NCBI GenBank assembly: GCA_023396095.1
Contig: JAEWXG010000012.1
Span: forward strand, 248,001-312,000
Source: Bacillota bacterium
GTDB taxonomy: Bacteria; Bacillota; Clostridia; Christensenellales; UBA3700
Direction of reading: 5' to 3'
DNA length: 64,000 nucleotides
A program made the translations under genes and the position numbers. Below the pieces are notes generated by a model. The model saw only the letters and a program-made list of their open reading frames with translations, searched no databases and had not been told where the DNA came from. Within the stretch, counting starts at the first letter, position 1. The number at the start of each line of letters is the position of its first letter. Below, in pieces: positions 9,991 through 20,402 of this stretch.

Positions 9991-11874
9991 CTATTTGGCA
10001 TTGCAATTTATATACATAACACTATTGGCAGGTATATCTATCTCGATGTGATATGGCAAATTATGCATTCCACCATCAACAGCATCAAATTTTAGAACTC
10101 CCTTTGTAGTTCCACCATATTTAACATCATTTGAATTCAATATTGTTTTATAGGTTTTCTTCTCTGGAACTCCCATACAATATCCCTCTCTAGTAATTGG
10201 TGAAAAATTAATGATGCAAATAATGTAACTCTTATCTTTTGCGTATCTTGCAAACGAAATTATATTTTGAGTATTATCATCCACAACAATCCACTTAAAC
10301 CCATCATAACTATCATCCAACTGCCATAAAGGTTTTTTCTTAACATAGATTTTATTTAAATCTTTAACAAAATTTTGTATGTTTTTATGTGATGGGTATT
10401 TTAATAAAAACCAATCAAGTTCCTTTTTATTATCCCATTCAATAAACTGTCCGAACTCATTACCCATAAACATTAATTTCTTTCCTGGGTGTCCGTACAT
10501 ATATCCATACAAAGCTTTCAAAGAAGCAAACTTTTCTGAATAATCTCCTTGCATTTTATCAACCATTGATTTTTTACCGTGAACAACTTCATCGTGTGAA
10601 AATGGTAAAATGTAATTTTCTGAAAATGCATATGTAATTGAAAAAGTTATATTGTTGTGCATATCTTTTCTAAAAAATGGATTTGCACTAGCATATGACA
10701 AAATATCGTTCATCCAACCCATATTCCATTTATAGTTAAATCCAAGTCCACCATCATAAGCAGGCTTCGTCACTAACGGAAAAGCTGTTGATTCTTCTGC
10801 TATCATGATTGCACCCTTGTGCTTTTTCAAAATAACCGTATTAAGCTGCTTTAAAAAATCTATGGCATCAAGATCATAATTGCCTCCATCTTTATTTCTT
10901 CTCCATTCCCCATCTTTCCTTGCGTAATCTAAATAAAGCATGCTTGCAACCGCATCTATTCTTAAACCATCGATATGATATTCTTGTATCCAAAAATTAG
11001 CTGAAGAAATTAAAAATGATTTAACTTCTTTCCTTGAATAATCAAAAACTCTCGTTCCCCATTCTTTATGTTCAGACTTTAATGGATCTTCATACTCATA
11101 TAGTGGTTCACCATCAAATTCGTAGAGACCATGCTCATCTTTTGGAAAATGAGCAAAAACTAAATCCAATATAACGCCTATATTGTTTTTATGACATAAA
11201 TCAACAAAATATTTAAAATCATGCGGAGTTCCATATCTAGAAGTTGGGGCAAAGAATCCTGTTACTTGATATCCCCAAGAACCTTCAAAAGGAAATTCTG
11301 TTATAGGTAAAACTTCAACATGAGTATAATTCATTTTTTTAGCATATTGAACAAATGCCTCTGCTGTACTCCTATAGCTAAAGAAATTCCCATCGCGATA
11401 TCTCTTCCAAGATCCTAAATGCATTTCATATATATTCATTGGTTGCTTTACCGTATTGATTTTTCTCCTCTTTTTAAGCCATTCATCATCGCCCCATTCA
11501 TATCCATCAATATCATAGAGTTTTGAAGCATTAGCCGGTGCAGTTTCTGCATGTAAAGCATATGGATCTGATTTCAAAACGATTTTTCCAGATCTTGACT
11601 CTACGCTATACTTGTATATGTCATACACTTTTAACCCAGGAATAAACGCTTCAAATATTCCATTTGAAACTAACTCCATTGGATTAACTTGTCTATCCCA
11701 ATTGTTAAAATTTCCAACCACCGAAACTGACTTCGCCCTTGGCGCCCAAAGTCTAAAAAGCCACCCTTCAACACCTTCTCTAACATACTTTTTAGGTGAA
11801 AATAACTTGTATGATTCATCATTTGTACCTTCATGAAATAAATATGCCGGTAAATCAATTATACTGTCTTTCAA
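9991..11874 (-). CDS. glgB: 1,4-alpha-glucan branching enzyme (GH13)
   Basis: Introduces alpha-1,6 branches in glycogen. The 627-residue protein has an N-terminal CBM48 domain (about 30-120) with [20 protein letters not shown], then a GH13 barrel with [23 protein letters not shown] (nucleophile Asp), IAEES (acid/base Glu) and [10 protein letters not shown], and a C-terminal all-beta domain. The start codon is TTG at 11874 with AGGAG 8 nt upstream. It is the first gene of glgBCDA and is preceded by strong promoter-like sequences. Confidence 0.96.
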   Translation of the reverse strand: MKDSIIDLPAYLFHEGTNDESYKLFSPKKYVREGVEGWLFRLWAPRAKSVSVVGNFNNWDRQVNPMELVSNGIFEAFIPGLKVYDIYKYSVESRSGKIVLKSDPYALHAETAPANASKLYDIDGYEWGDDEWLKKRRKINTVKQPMNIYEMHLGSWKRYRDGNFFSYRSTAEAFVQYAKKMNYTHVEVLPITEFPFEGSWGYQVTGFFAPTSRYGTPHDFKYFVDLCHKNNIGVILDLVFAHFPKDEHGLYEFDGEPLYEYEDPLKSEHKEWGTRVFDYSRKEVKSFLISSANFWIQEYHIDGLRIDAVASMLYLDYARKDGEWRRNKDGGNYDLDAIDFLKQLNTVILKKHKGAIMIAEESTAFPLVTKPAYDGGLGFNYKWNMGWMNDILSYASANPFFRKDMHNNITFSITYAFSENYILPFSHDEVVHGKKSMVDKMQGDYSEKFASLKALYGYMYGHPGKKLMFMGNEFGQFIEWDNKKELDWFLLKYPSHKNIQNFVKDLNKIYVKKKPLWQLDDSYDGFKWIVVDDNTQNIISFARYAKDKSYIICIINFSPITREGYCMGVPEKKTYKTILNSNDVKYGGTTKGVLKFDAVDGGMHNLPYHIEIDIPANSVMYINCNAK

Positions 11875-11907
11875 TGTTTTGTCTCCTATCTAAATAAACT
11901 TAACTTG

Positions 11908-11953
11908 ATTATAGCATGCGCGATAATATAGTACAATATACACGCATTATCAA
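11908..11953 (-). promoter_or_regulatory. Tandem candidate promoters for glgBCDA
   Basis: Two SigA-like arrangements overlap on the minus strand. The first has TTGATA (11948-11953), a 17-bp spacer and TATATT (11925-11930). The second has TTGTAC (11931-11936), a 17-bp spacer and a perfect TATAAT (11908-11913). The second lies about 35 bp upstream of the glgB start. Confidence 0.6.
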
Positions 11954-12348
11954 TGCAGCCTTTGCTCACTTACTTTACGATGAATATTTTCTCAAATTTT
12001 GTGGTATTTTTCCATTTTTTATTCTTTTTTTGTTGATAATCTACAAGAATTTTATTTTCTAAAATTTTATCATCTGTTTTTTAAAGATTTCTACTTAAAC
12101 CGTTTTCTCATAAGACATCCGTGATATGAGAAGTTATATGCAAAAACTTATTAAACTTATCATTAAACTTCTTTTTTGTAGTTGTATTTATTGTTTTCAT
12201 ACAGATAATATCAAACAAATCAATATTTATCCTAAAAGAACTATTGTATCATCGCTGTTAAACTAAATACGCCAAGCTTTTGTCTTACTCATACAACAAA
12301 ACATGGCACAATCAAGATAATAAGCGTTTTGGAGTTTTTTATCTTTTT
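11954..12348 (-). other. Intergenic region between argF and glgB, no gene seen
   Basis: About 395 bp of AT-rich sequence between the argF stop and the glgB promoters. I see no open frame with a ribosome binding site and no convincing argF terminator, only a 7-bp AAGATAA/TTATCTT repeat (12314-12345) with an 18-nt loop and no T-run. A small RNA cannot be excluded. Confidence 0.4.
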
Positions 12349-13257
12349 CTATTTATTGGCTAACAATTTAACCATTACCGCCTTTTGAGCGTGCAATCTA
12401 TTCTCCGCTTCATCCATAATACAATCTGCAAATTTTTCAAAAACTTCTTCTGTTATTTCTTCGCCCTTATGTGCTGGCAAACAGTGCAATACTATTGCAT
12501 CTTTGTTAGCTATTTTTAGTAGCTCCTGGCCTATGGTAAACCCTTTAAAATCTTTCTTTCTTTTTTCCTGCTCTGCTTCTTGTCCCATTGATGCCCAAAC
12601 ATCAGTAAAAATTACATCTGCATTCTTAACAGCTTCTTTTGGATTATTTGTTATTGAAAATAACCCATTATTATTTAATCTCTCAACTAGTCGCATATCT
12701 GGCTTATATTCATCCGGGCAGGCAATTGCAATGGAAACATTCAATTTTAAAGCTCCCGCTATAATGGAGTTTGCCATATTGTTACCATCCCCAATATAAC
12801 AAAATTTTAAATTATCAAAACTGCCTTTTTTTTCTCTTATCGTCATAAAATCAGCAAGAACTTGGCACGGATGTGAATAATCAGTTAACCCATTAATAAT
12901 TGGAATTGATCCATATTTAGCAAGATCTTCAACGTCGTCTTGCTTGTATGTTCTAATCATTATTCCATCTAAATATCTTGACAAAACTCGTGCAGTATCT
13001 TTTATGCTTTCACCTCTCCCTAACTGGATGTCTCTCTCTGATAAAAATATAGCATTCCCTCCAAGTTCATACATTCCTACCTCAAATGAAACACGTGTTC
13101 TTGTCGAAGACTTACTAAAAATCATCCCTAAAGTTTTCCCGTTCAAGAGATGGTGTTCTATCCCATGTTTTTTTTCGTATTTTAATTGGTCCGCTAAATC
13201 TAAAATATCTATTATCTCTTGTTTACTTAAATCTTCCATTTTCAATAAATGTTCCAT
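12349..13257 (-). CDS. argF: Ornithine carbamoyltransferase
   Basis: Forms citrulline from ornithine and carbamoyl phosphate. The carbamoyl-phosphate site SSTRTR, the HPCQ motif, the ornithine-side DVWASMGQE segment and HCLPAHKGEEI are all present. The start is taken at the ATG at 13257 (MEHLLKMEDLS), giving 302 residues, because AAGGAG lies 7 nt upstream; the in-frame extension upstream is not supported. It is the last gene of the arginine operon, 56 bp behind argD. Confidence 0.96.
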   Translation of the reverse strand: MEHLLKMEDLSKQEIIDILDLADQLKYEKKHGIEHHLLNGKTLGMIFSKSSTRTRVSFEVGMYELGGNAIFLSERDIQLGRGESIKDTARVLSRYLDGIMIRTYKQDDVEDLAKYGSIPIINGLTDYSHPCQVLADFMTIREKKGSFDNLKFCYIGDGNNMANSIIAGALKLNVSIAIACPDEYKPDMRLVERLNNNGLFSITNNPKEAVKNADVIFTDVWASMGQEAEQEKRKKDFKGFTIGQELLKIANKDAIVLHCLPAHKGEEITEEVFEKFADCIMDEAENRLHAQKAVMVKLLANK

Positions 13258-13313
13258 TACTCTTCTCCTTACCTGCAATACTTACAATTTTCTTCTTATT
13301 TTATAATTCTATA

Positions 13314-14465
13314 TTAATTTTCAATAGCTTCCTTTAATATGCTAAGTCCAGCATCTATTTGCTTTTTTTCAATATTTAACGGCGGCAACAACCTAATTTT
13401 TTCCTTAGCAGTTAAAACCAAAAGCCCTTTTTTCATACAGCCTGTCACAACTTCTTGCGCTTTTTTAGTCTCTAATTGGATCCCTATCATTAGGCCAAGT
13501 CCCGTAACAGCCTTAACACCTTTTATTGCCTCTATATTTTCCTTAAGATATTTACCCTTTTCTACTACTGCGCTCAAAAACGATGCTTTGTTTATTTCTC
13601 CTAAAACAACTTTTGCAGCAGACGATGATATAGGATTACCTCCAAACGTTGAGCCATGCGATGAATAAGTAAATGTGTTCTCTGCTTTTTCTCCTATTAA
13701 GCAAGCTCCAATGGGCATTCCACCACCTAATCCTTTAGCTAAAGTAACTATATCAGGTTTTATATTAAAGTGCTCTAAACATAATACTTTACCTGTTCTT
13801 CCTATGCCAGTTTGAACTTCGTCATCTACAATTAACACGTCGTTTTCTTTGGCGAATTTTACAAGTCTAGCTAAAAAATCTTTATTGATAGGAACAACAC
13901 CACCTTCCCCTTGCACAAGTTCAATGAATATCCCGCCAACGTTTTTAAAAGTTGAAAAATCAACATCTTCGCCAATATATTCAACTTCTTGCATGAACGG
14001 ATTAAAATCTTTATGAAATATCTCTTGCCCTGTTAGCGTAAGCGTTGCCATCGTTCTTCCGTGAAACGAATTTTGCAGCGAAAGTATTTTTGTTTTTCCA
14101 TCATTTTTATCAGAATGGTATTTGCGCACTAACTTAAAAGCGCATTCGTTTGCTTCAGCTCCAGAATTTGCCAAGAACACTTTTTTATAATTTGTCGCTT
14201 CACATAAATGCTTTGCTAATTCTATTGAAGGCTCATTGTAATATATATTTGAAGTATGTTGCACTTTATTGAACTGTTTTACTATAGCGTTTAATATTTG
14301 ACTAGGGGCATACCCTAAGGAATTAACACCTATTCCGCTAGTAAAGTCTATATACGTCTTCCCTTTGTCGTCTATCGCGCAGGCACCTTTTCCTTGAACA
14401 ATCACAACATTTTGTCTTTTATATGTTTGAGCCATATATTCTTTTTCTAACAATATGTAATCCAT
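13314..14465 (-). CDS. argD: Acetylornithine aminotransferase (class III, PLP)
   Basis: Interconverts N-acetylglutamate semialdehyde and N-acetylornithine using glutamate. The protein is 383 residues from the ATG at 14465, which has GAGGAA 6 nt upstream; a GTG two codons earlier is less likely. The class III features are visible: ANSGAEANE for phosphate binding, FHGRTMATLTLTG, VDDEVQTGIGRTG, and TLAKGLGGGMPIG carrying the PLP lysine. Its place between argB and argF fixes the role as ArgD. Confidence 0.95.
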   Translation of the reverse strand: MDYILLEKEYMAQTYKRQNVVIVQGKGACAIDDKGKTYIDFTSGIGVNSLGYAPSQILNAIVKQFNKVQHTSNIYYNEPSIELAKHLCEATNYKKVFLANSGAEANECAFKLVRKYHSDKNDGKTKILSLQNSFHGRTMATLTLTGQEIFHKDFNPFMQEVEYIGEDVDFSTFKNVGGIFIELVQGEGGVVPINKDFLARLVKFAKENDVLIVDDEVQTGIGRTGKVLCLEHFNIKPDIVTLAKGLGGGMPIGACLIGEKAENTFTYSSHGSTFGGNPISSSAAKVVLGEINKASFLSAVVEKGKYLKENIEAIKGVKAVTGLGLMIGIQLETKKAQEVVTGCMKKGLLVLTAKEKIRLLPPLNIEKKQIDAGLSILKEAIEN

Positions 14466-14478
14466 TCCCACTTCCTCT

Positions 14479-15342
14479 CTATTTTACGAACATAGTCCCT
14501 ATTCCAGATGATGTTAACATTTCAAGCAAAATTGAATGCTTAATCCTTCCATCTATGATGATAGCCTGCCCTACTCCGTTGCGTATCGCCTCCACACAAC
14601 AATCAATTTTAGGAATCATACCTTTTGTTATTGTTCCTTTTTGAGTTAATACCTTAACTTTTGAAATAGGCAAACTAGGAATTAAAGTGCTTTCATCTTT
14701 TGGATCTTCTAATACGCCTGCAACATCCGTTAATAAAAGAAGATTCTCTGCCTTTAAAGCTGTTGCTATTTTACTTGCCGCTATGTCAGCGTTAATATTT
14801 AATATAGTTCCGTCATCGTTATTTGTAACTGTTGAAATTATAGGAATATAACCATTATCTAATAAATCTTTTAGAACTTTAGAATTTACTTCTTCTATTT
14901 CTCCAACAAACCCATATTTGCCATCATCTTTGATTTTTGCCTTAAGTAATTTGCCATCGACGCCACTAATTCCAAGCGCATTTCCACCATGAATTTGCAC
15001 AGCACTTACTAACTCTTTATTAAGTTTCCCAGAAAGCACCATTTGTACAACTTCTGCTGTTATACTATCTGTATAACGTAAACCATCAATAAATGTAGAT
15101 TGATGATTAATTCTTTTTAAAGCAGTCTCTATTTCCGGACCGCCTCCGTGCACTACTACAACCTTTACACCTACTGTTGTTAACAAAACTATATCTTGCA
15201 TAACTGCACTTTTTAGTTCTTGATTTGTCATAGCATTGCCGCCATACTTTATAACAACAATCTTATTATTGTATTTTTGAATGTATGGCAAGGCGTCCAC
15301 TAAAATTTTTACACGTTCATGATTATTAATAATTTCTTTCAT
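14479..15342 (-). CDS. argB: Acetylglutamate kinase
   Basis: Phosphorylates N-acetylglutamate and is normally the arginine-controlled step in organisms using the ArgJ cycle. The 287-residue amino acid kinase fold protein has IKYGGNAM near the N-terminus, VVHGGGPEI for substrate binding and the LLLTDVAGVL nucleotide segment. The N-terminal helix before the kinase core (residues 1-24) is of the kind that forms the hexameric, arginine-inhibited enzymes, so feedback inhibition is plausible but not proven. Its start overlaps the argJ stop codon by one base (TAATG). Confidence 0.95.
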   Translation of the reverse strand: MKEIINNHERVKILVDALPYIQKYNNKIVVIKYGGNAMTNQELKSAVMQDIVLLTTVGVKVVVVHGGGPEIETALKRINHQSTFIDGLRYTDSITAEVVQMVLSGKLNKELVSAVQIHGGNALGISGVDGKLLKAKIKDDGKYGFVGEIEEVNSKVLKDLLDNGYIPIISTVTNNDDGTILNINADIAASKIATALKAENLLLLTDVAGVLEDPKDESTLIPSLPISKVKVLTQKGTITKGMIPKIDCCVEAIRNGVGQAIIIDGRIKHSILLEMLTSSGIGTMFVK

Positions 15343-16562
15343 TAGGTTCTATACTCCGCATTAATTTTTACATAGTCATAAGTCAAATCGCACCCCCACG
15401 CAGTTGCCATATTCTTTCCACTGTTAAGATCAACTATTATACATATTTCTTTTTCCAGTAATATCTGTTTTGCTTCATCTTCCGAAAAAGGAATGCCAAC
15501 TCCTTTTTGACACACTGTAATTTCACCAGCTTTCGATTTAAATGCTACAGACATATTTGCAACGTCAAAATCCGCTTGAGCGTTACCAACTGCACAAAGA
15601 ACTCTCCCCCAATTTGCATCGGCGGCAAACATTGCAGCTTTCAATAGATTTGAGGAAACTACTTCGGAGGCAATTGCTTTTGCAGCTAAAATAGATGGTG
15701 CCTGTAAACACTTACACTCAATCAATTTTGTTGCTCCCTCTCCATCGCCAGCTATAAGTTTTGCGATAGTTGAAAGTACTTCTTTAAACAACCCTGCAAC
15801 CTCAAAGTATTTATCATCAATTTTGTTTATCTCTTTATTGCCAGCCAAACAAGAACTCATTATAACCAACATGTCATTAGTTGATGTGTCGCCATCAATA
15901 TTAATCATATTTAACGTATCTTCATTTACATCCTTAATTAAATATTTCATGACCTCAGGAGTTATATTGATATCAGTTGTAACAAAACATAGAAGTGTTG
16001 CCATATTTACATTAATCATTCCACTACCTTTAGCAACGGCCCCTATATGACATTTCACACCATCTAATTCAAATTCTATAGCCACTTCTTTTTTTATTGT
16101 GTCAGTAGTCATAATAGACTGTGCAAATTTATCACTGCCATCTTTTGATAAGCCGTTAACTAATTCTGGCATTGCCTTCTCAATTACATCAGTATCAAGA
16201 TTTTGCCCTATAACTCCAGTTGAAGCCACTATGACGTCCTTCTTATCTATTTTCAATGATTTTGCTACAAACTCACACATTAAATTTGCCTTTTCTATTC
16301 CGTCAACATTGCAAGTATTAGCGTTACCGCTATTAACTATAATTGCTTTTGCCTTATCATCTTGTAAATTCTCTTTTGTAACTATTAAAGGTGCCCCTTT
16401 AACTTTATTTTTTGTATATACCGCAGCAGCCACGCATTCTTTCTCACAATATATTAACCCTACATCTAACTTGTTCTTATTTTTGCGAATCCCTGCATGT
16501 ACTCCGTTACTTTTAAATCCTTTTGATGAAGATATTCCACCTTCTATTTCAATATATTTCAT
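15342..16562 (-). CDS. argJ: Glutamate N-acetyltransferase / amino-acid acetyltransferase
   Basis: Recycles the acetyl group from N-acetylornithine to glutamate; bifunctional forms also use acetyl-CoA to start the pathway. The self-cleavage site is NMATLL, where the Thr becomes the N-terminal nucleophile of the beta chain, and the GDGEGATK segment is intact. The start at 16562 (MKYIEIEGG) has AGAGGTG 5 nt upstream, giving 406 residues. No argA-like gene lies in this operon, so a bifunctional ArgJ would make the operon self-sufficient; that is inference. Confidence 0.95.
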   Translation of the reverse strand: MKYIEIEGGISSSKGFKSNGVHAGIRKNKNKLDVGLIYCEKECVAAAVYTKNKVKGAPLIVTKENLQDDKAKAIIVNSGNANTCNVDGIEKANLMCEFVAKSLKIDKKDVIVASTGVIGQNLDTDVIEKAMPELVNGLSKDGSDKFAQSIMTTDTIKKEVAIEFELDGVKCHIGAVAKGSGMINVNMATLLCFVTTDINITPEVMKYLIKDVNEDTLNMINIDGDTSTNDMLVIMSSCLAGNKEINKIDDKYFEVAGLFKEVLSTIAKLIAGDGEGATKLIECKCLQAPSILAAKAIASEVVSSNLLKAAMFAADANWGRVLCAVGNAQADFDVANMSVAFKSKAGEITVCQKGVGIPFSEDEAKQILLEKEICIIVDLNSGKNMATAWGCDLTYDYVKINAEYRT

Positions 16563-16573
16563 TTTGTCACCTC

Positions 16574-17608
16574 TCATATTGCTTTTGAAATTAAACAATC
16601 CAATCCTTCTGTTTCTTTATATCCTAAAACCTTATTCATATTTTGAACCGCTTGCCCAGCAGCCCCTTTAACCAAGTTATCTATTGCAGTCATTATTATT
16701 AGTGTTTTAGTTCTTTCTTCAACATAGAAAGAAATATCACAGTAATTTGTCATTTTTACATAGCGGATGTTAGGATATACTCCTTCTGGTAAAAGTCTTA
16801 TAAACGGTTTATCTCTATATTCTTTAAGATATAAGTTTTTTATATCTTCAAACTTTATTAACTCATTTAATTTAATATATATTGTTGATTCAATACCACG
16901 CGTTACAGGCAATAAATGTGGAGTAAAAGTAACAGTATATTGCTTGCTCGACATTTTATTTATTTCCTGCTCGATTTCTGGAATATGTCTGTGAGTGCCA
17001 ACTTTATATGGCTGAAAAGACTCGTTACAAAAAACAAATAAATTATTTTCAACTAGAGATTTTCCTGCTCCACTTACTCCAGACTTACTATCGACTATGA
17101 TATGTTCCCCTATGTTATTTAAATTTTTTATGACTGGATACAAACCTAAAATAATACTCGTAGGATAGCATCCGGGATTAGCTATTAATTTCTTTTGATA
17201 AACATCTGACAACTCAGGAATCGAATATACTTTACCTTTGTGTGTCTCTTTATATTTATATTCACTTCCATACCATTTTTGATACATCTCTTCTGAGTCA
17301 AGTCTGAAATCTGATCCCAAATCTATAACATATTTGCTGCTAGAAATTTTAGATACAATTTCTTCTGATTTTAATGCCGGTAATGATATAAAAATAACAT
17401 CCGCTTTTTCTATTAACTCTTCTTTTGATATCAACACATAATCATTTAAATTGCTAAATGAAGGATAGATGTTTTTTATATCTAGCCCCTCATTATGTTC
17501 AGAAGATAAATAAATTTTTGAAACTTGTGGATGCTTTAAGAGTATTGAAAATAATTCCACACCAGCCAGCCCCGTTGCTCCTATTATTCCAACATTAATT
17601 TTGCTCAT
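16574..17608 (-). CDS. argC: N-acetyl-gamma-glutamyl-phosphate reductase
   Basis: NADPH-dependent reduction of N-acetylglutamyl phosphate to the semialdehyde. The Rossmann motif GIIGATGLAG is at the N-terminus, the catalytic cysteine is in NPGCYPT, and the HRHIPEIEQE and PHLLPVTRGI segments match the family. The 344-residue length is normal. The start overlaps the end of argH by 14 nt, with GAGGAG inside the argH coding sequence 10 nt upstream. Confidence 0.96.
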   Translation of the reverse strand: MSKINVGIIGATGLAGVELFSILLKHPQVSKIYLSSEHNEGLDIKNIYPSFSNLNDYVLISKEELIEKADVIFISLPALKSEEIVSKISSSKYVIDLGSDFRLDSEEMYQKWYGSEYKYKETHKGKVYSIPELSDVYQKKLIANPGCYPTSIILGLYPVIKNLNNIGEHIIVDSKSGVSGAGKSLVENNLFVFCNESFQPYKVGTHRHIPEIEQEINKMSSKQYTVTFTPHLLPVTRGIESTIYIKLNELIKFEDIKNLYLKEYRDKPFIRLLPEGVYPNIRYVKMTNYCDISFYVEERTKTLIIMTAIDNLVKGAAGQAVQNMNKVLGYKETEGLDCLISKAI

Positions 17609-18977
17609 TTTTTAACATCTCCTCATTAAATTTAATTTGTTCTTCTACGGATAAATATGATGTGCTTCCTTTACTCTTTTTATTAGCAATTGATTTTTTG
17701 ATATCTAAATATTCGAATATATCCGCTTTGATTAACGAAGAAAAGCCCTTATATTCTTCTAAAGTAATTTCATTTAGTTCTAAAGAATTCTGTATTGCAT
17801 AATTAACAATTTTCCCTGTTATTTTATGTGCGTCTCTAAAAGGCATTCCTTTTTTAGCAAGATAATCTGCAATTTCAGTTGCTAAAATGTAACCACTTTT
17901 ACAACCCTCATACATGTTGTCCGCTTTAAAAGTTATCGTTTCTAACATTGGGGCTAAAATTCCCAAACAATCTTTTACTGTATTAATCGATGCAAAAATA
18001 ATTTCTTTATCTTCTTGCATGTCTTTATTGTATGACAAAGGTAGCCCTTTCATAACAGTCAACATAGCTACCAAATTTCCATAAACTTTTCCGCTTTTCC
18101 CGCGTATTAGCTCAAACATATCCGGATTCTTTTTCTGTGGCATTATGCTTGACCCTGTAGAAAAGGCGTCATCAATTTCAATAAAATTAAATTCGCTTGT
18201 AGACCACAAAATCATTTCTTCCGACAATCTTGATAGGTGCATCATTATAAGTGACATGTCCGCTAAAAATTCAATAATATAGTCACGATCCGCTACTGTA
18301 TCCAGACTGTTTCTGGTTATATCTTTAAAACCTAAAAGATCTGCTACTAAATTTCTATCAATATTGTATGAAGTTCCACCCAATGCTGCCGCTCCAAGTG
18401 GCATCTCATTTGCTATATTATATGCATTTTGCAAACGTTTCATATCGCGGTTTAACATCTCAACATATGCTAATAAGTGATGGGATAATAAAACAGGTTG
18501 AGCGTGTTGTAAATGTGTATAGCCAGGCATTACAATATCCTTATTTGTCTTGGCAATTTTTAAAAGCACTTCTATATTCTTCTTTAATAGGCTCTTGATG
18601 TTTTTCATCTCTTTTAGTATGTACATTTTAACATCCACTTGCACTTGATCATTTCTGCTGCGTGCTGTGTGCATCTTCTTCCCTACATCACCAACCTTTT
18701 CGACTAATTGTTTTTCAATAAAAACGTGTATGTCTTCTTCGTTTTCATCGATAATCATATTCCCTTTCGAAATATCTAAACAAATAGATTTTAGCCCTTT
18801 TATAATTATGTCTGCCTCGCCATCTGTTATTATGTTATTTAAAGCAAGCATCGTAACGTGTGCAATACTAGCAGAAATATCTTCGAAATATAATTTAGAA
18901 TCAATTTTAATAGATGAATTAAATTCATTGGCTATTTTCGCTGTTTCCTTATTAAAACGCCCATCCCAAACTTTCAT
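17595..18977 (-). CDS. argH: Argininosuccinate lyase
   Basis: Splits argininosuccinate into arginine and fumarate. The fumarase/lyase signature GSSIMPQKKNPD and the N-terminal MKVWDGRF are intact. I chose the ATG at 18977 by comparison with family N-termini (KLWGGRF); its ribosome binding site is weak, with GGTG only 3 nt away, so strong coupling to argG, which ends 9 nt upstream, is likely. Confidence 0.96.
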   Translation of the reverse strand: MKVWDGRFNKETAKIANEFNSSIKIDSKLYFEDISASIAHVTMLALNNIITDGEADIIIKGLKSICLDISKGNMIIDENEEDIHVFIEKQLVEKVGDVGKKMHTARSRNDQVQVDVKMYILKEMKNIKSLLKKNIEVLLKIAKTNKDIVMPGYTHLQHAQPVLLSHHLLAYVEMLNRDMKRLQNAYNIANEMPLGAAALGGTSYNIDRNLVADLLGFKDITRNSLDTVADRDYIIEFLADMSLIMMHLSRLSEEMILWSTSEFNFIEIDDAFSTGSSIMPQKKNPDMFELIRGKSGKVYGNLVAMLTVMKGLPLSYNKDMQEDKEIIFASINTVKDCLGILAPMLETITFKADNMYEGCKSGYILATEIADYLAKKGMPFRDAHKITGKIVNYAIQNSLELNEITLEEYKGFSSLIKADIFEYLDIKKSIANKKSKGSTSYLSVEEQIKFNEEMLKNEQN

Positions 18978-18986
18978 ATTCACCAA

Positions 18987-20195
18987 CTACTTATTCTTTT
19001 TATTCAATAAAGCCTCAACTTTTATAGGCAACCCAAATAAATTTATGAATCCTTCTGAATCTTTTTGATTATAGGAATGATCTTCTCCAAAAGTGGCAAT
19101 ATCTTCACTGTAAAGCGAATATTTTGATTCAAGCCCTGCGGAAATAATATTCCCCTTGTACAATTTCATTTTCACTACACCTGTCACTTTCTCTTGTGTT
19201 ATATCAACAAATTTATCAAGTGCTTTCTTTAAAGTAGTGAACCATTGTCCGTTATATACAATTTCTGCATATTTTTGCGCAACTAGCGACTTATAGTGCA
19301 AAGTTTCTTTGTCTAGACATATCTGTTCTAAAAGTTCATGCGCTTTATATAAAATTGTCCCTCCTGGAGTTTCATATACACCTCTAGACTTCATTCCAAC
19401 AAGACGATTTTCTACAATGTCTGTTACGCCTATACCATGCTTGCCGCCAATTTTATTTAATGTCTCTAACATTTCAACTGGTTTCATTTTCTTGTTGTTA
19501 ATAGCAATAGGAATACCTTTTAAAAACTCAATAGTTAAATATTCCGCTTCATTTGGAGCTTCTTCTAATGTAGAAGTAATTTCTAAAATTTTCTTATAAT
19601 TAGGTTCATTTGCTATATTCTCTAAATCTAGCCCCTCGTGAGACAAATGCCAAATATTTTTATCTTTTGAATAATTAGTTTCCTTAGTAATAGAAAGCTT
19701 TATTCCATGCTTCTCCGCATACTCGATTTCTTCTTCTCTAGATTTAATATTCCAAATACGCCAAGGCGCAATAATTTTCATCTCTGGAGCTAATGCCTTT
19801 ATAGTTAATTCAAATCTTACTTGATCATTCCCCTTCCCGGTGCATCCGTGTACAATTGCATCAGCCTTTTCTTTTTCTGCTATCTCCACAAGCCCTTTTG
19901 CTATAATAGGACGAGCAAAACTAGTACCTAGCAAATAATTTTCGTAAATAGCACCAGCTTTCATTGTTGGATAAATATAATCTTTAATAAAATCTTCCTT
20001 TAAATCTAACTCATAATACTTGCTTGCCCCTGTTTTTAATGCCTTCTCTTTTAATCCTTTTAATTCGTCTCCTTGTCCAACATCACCAACTACGGCAACA
20101 ACTTCACAGTTATATGTCTCCTTTAACCAACTTATAATAATAGATGTATCTAGCCCTCCTGAATATGCTAAAACAACTTTCTTTATGTCACTCAT
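18987..20195 (-). CDS. argG: Argininosuccinate synthase
   Basis: Condenses citrulline and aspartate using ATP. The PP-loop AYSGGLDTS is at the N-terminus, and [13 protein letters not shown] and the [16 protein letters not shown] segment are present. The start is the ATG at 20195 ([14 protein letters not shown]), giving 402 residues, with GGAGGT upstream; an 18-codon in-frame extension runs into the promoter and is rejected. It is the first gene of argGHCJBDF. Confidence 0.97.
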   Translation of the reverse strand: MSDIKKVVLAYSGGLDTSIIISWLKETYNCEVVAVVGDVGQGDELKGLKEKALKTGASKYYELDLKEDFIKDYIYPTMKAGAIYENYLLGTSFARPIIAKGLVEIAEKEKADAIVHGCTGKGNDQVRFELTIKALAPEMKIIAPWRIWNIKSREEEIEYAEKHGIKLSITKETNYSKDKNIWHLSHEGLDLENIANEPNYKKILEITSTLEEAPNEAEYLTIEFLKGIPIAINNKKMKPVEMLETLNKIGGKHGIGVTDIVENRLVGMKSRGVYETPGGTILYKAHELLEQICLDKETLHYKSLVAQKYAEIVYNGQWFTTLKKALDKFVDITQEKVTGVVKMKLYKGNIISAGLESKYSLYSEDIATFGEDHSYNQKDSEGFINLFGLPIKVEALLNKKNK

Positions 20196-20220
20196 TTCTA
20201 TTACCTCCAACGTTGCTACT

Positions 20221-20249
20221 ATTATATGCGTTGTTTTTGTATAAATCAA
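20221..20249 (-). promoter_or_regulatory. Promoter of the arginine operon
   Basis: On the minus strand TTGATT (20244-20249), a 17-bp spacer and a perfect TATAAT (20221-20226), placed 26 bp before the argG start codon with GGAGGT in between. Confidence 0.8.
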
Positions 20250-20312
20250 GTATTTTATGCATATTTTTTAAATTTATTCAAAAATATAATGTTTTATGCA
20301 TTTTATGCATAA
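20247..20312. promoter_or_regulatory. Candidate ArgR operator pair (ATGCAT-type boxes)
   Basis: A perfect 8-3-8 inverted repeat, TTATGCAT TTT ATGCATAA, lies at 20294-20312. A second, less perfect copy (AAGTATTTTATGCATA) lies at 20248-20263 and touches the -35 box of the argG promoter. Two palindromes placed upstream of and over the -35 box of an arginine operon fit ArgR (AhrC) control, although the spacing differs by one base from the usual 14-bp core. The argR gene is not in the window. Confidence 0.5.
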
Positions 20313-20354
20313 TTTAATTCATTTATTGTTTATTTTTCTTGATAAATTTTTCAT

Positions 20355-20392
20355 AAAAAAAGGCTAATTTTGCAATTAGCCTTTTTTTACTT
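20355..20392. terminator. Bidirectional terminator after rplQ
   Basis: The stem GGCTAATT/AATTAGCC (20362-20369 with 20374-20381) has a 4-nt loop and is flanked by a run of A on one side and T on the other. It works in both directions on paper and separates the ribosomal cluster from the arginine promoter. Confidence 0.9.
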
Positions 20393-20402
20393 TTAAAAAT
20401 TA

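Noticed and set aside
11979..12060. Short plus-strand frame of about 27 hydrophobic residues in the argF-glgB gap
   Set aside because: No ribosome binding site and composition expected from a T-rich stretch.
12314..12345. AAGATAA/TTATCTT repeat as the argF terminator
   Set aside because: The loop is 18 nt, the stem is AT-only and there is no T-run after it.
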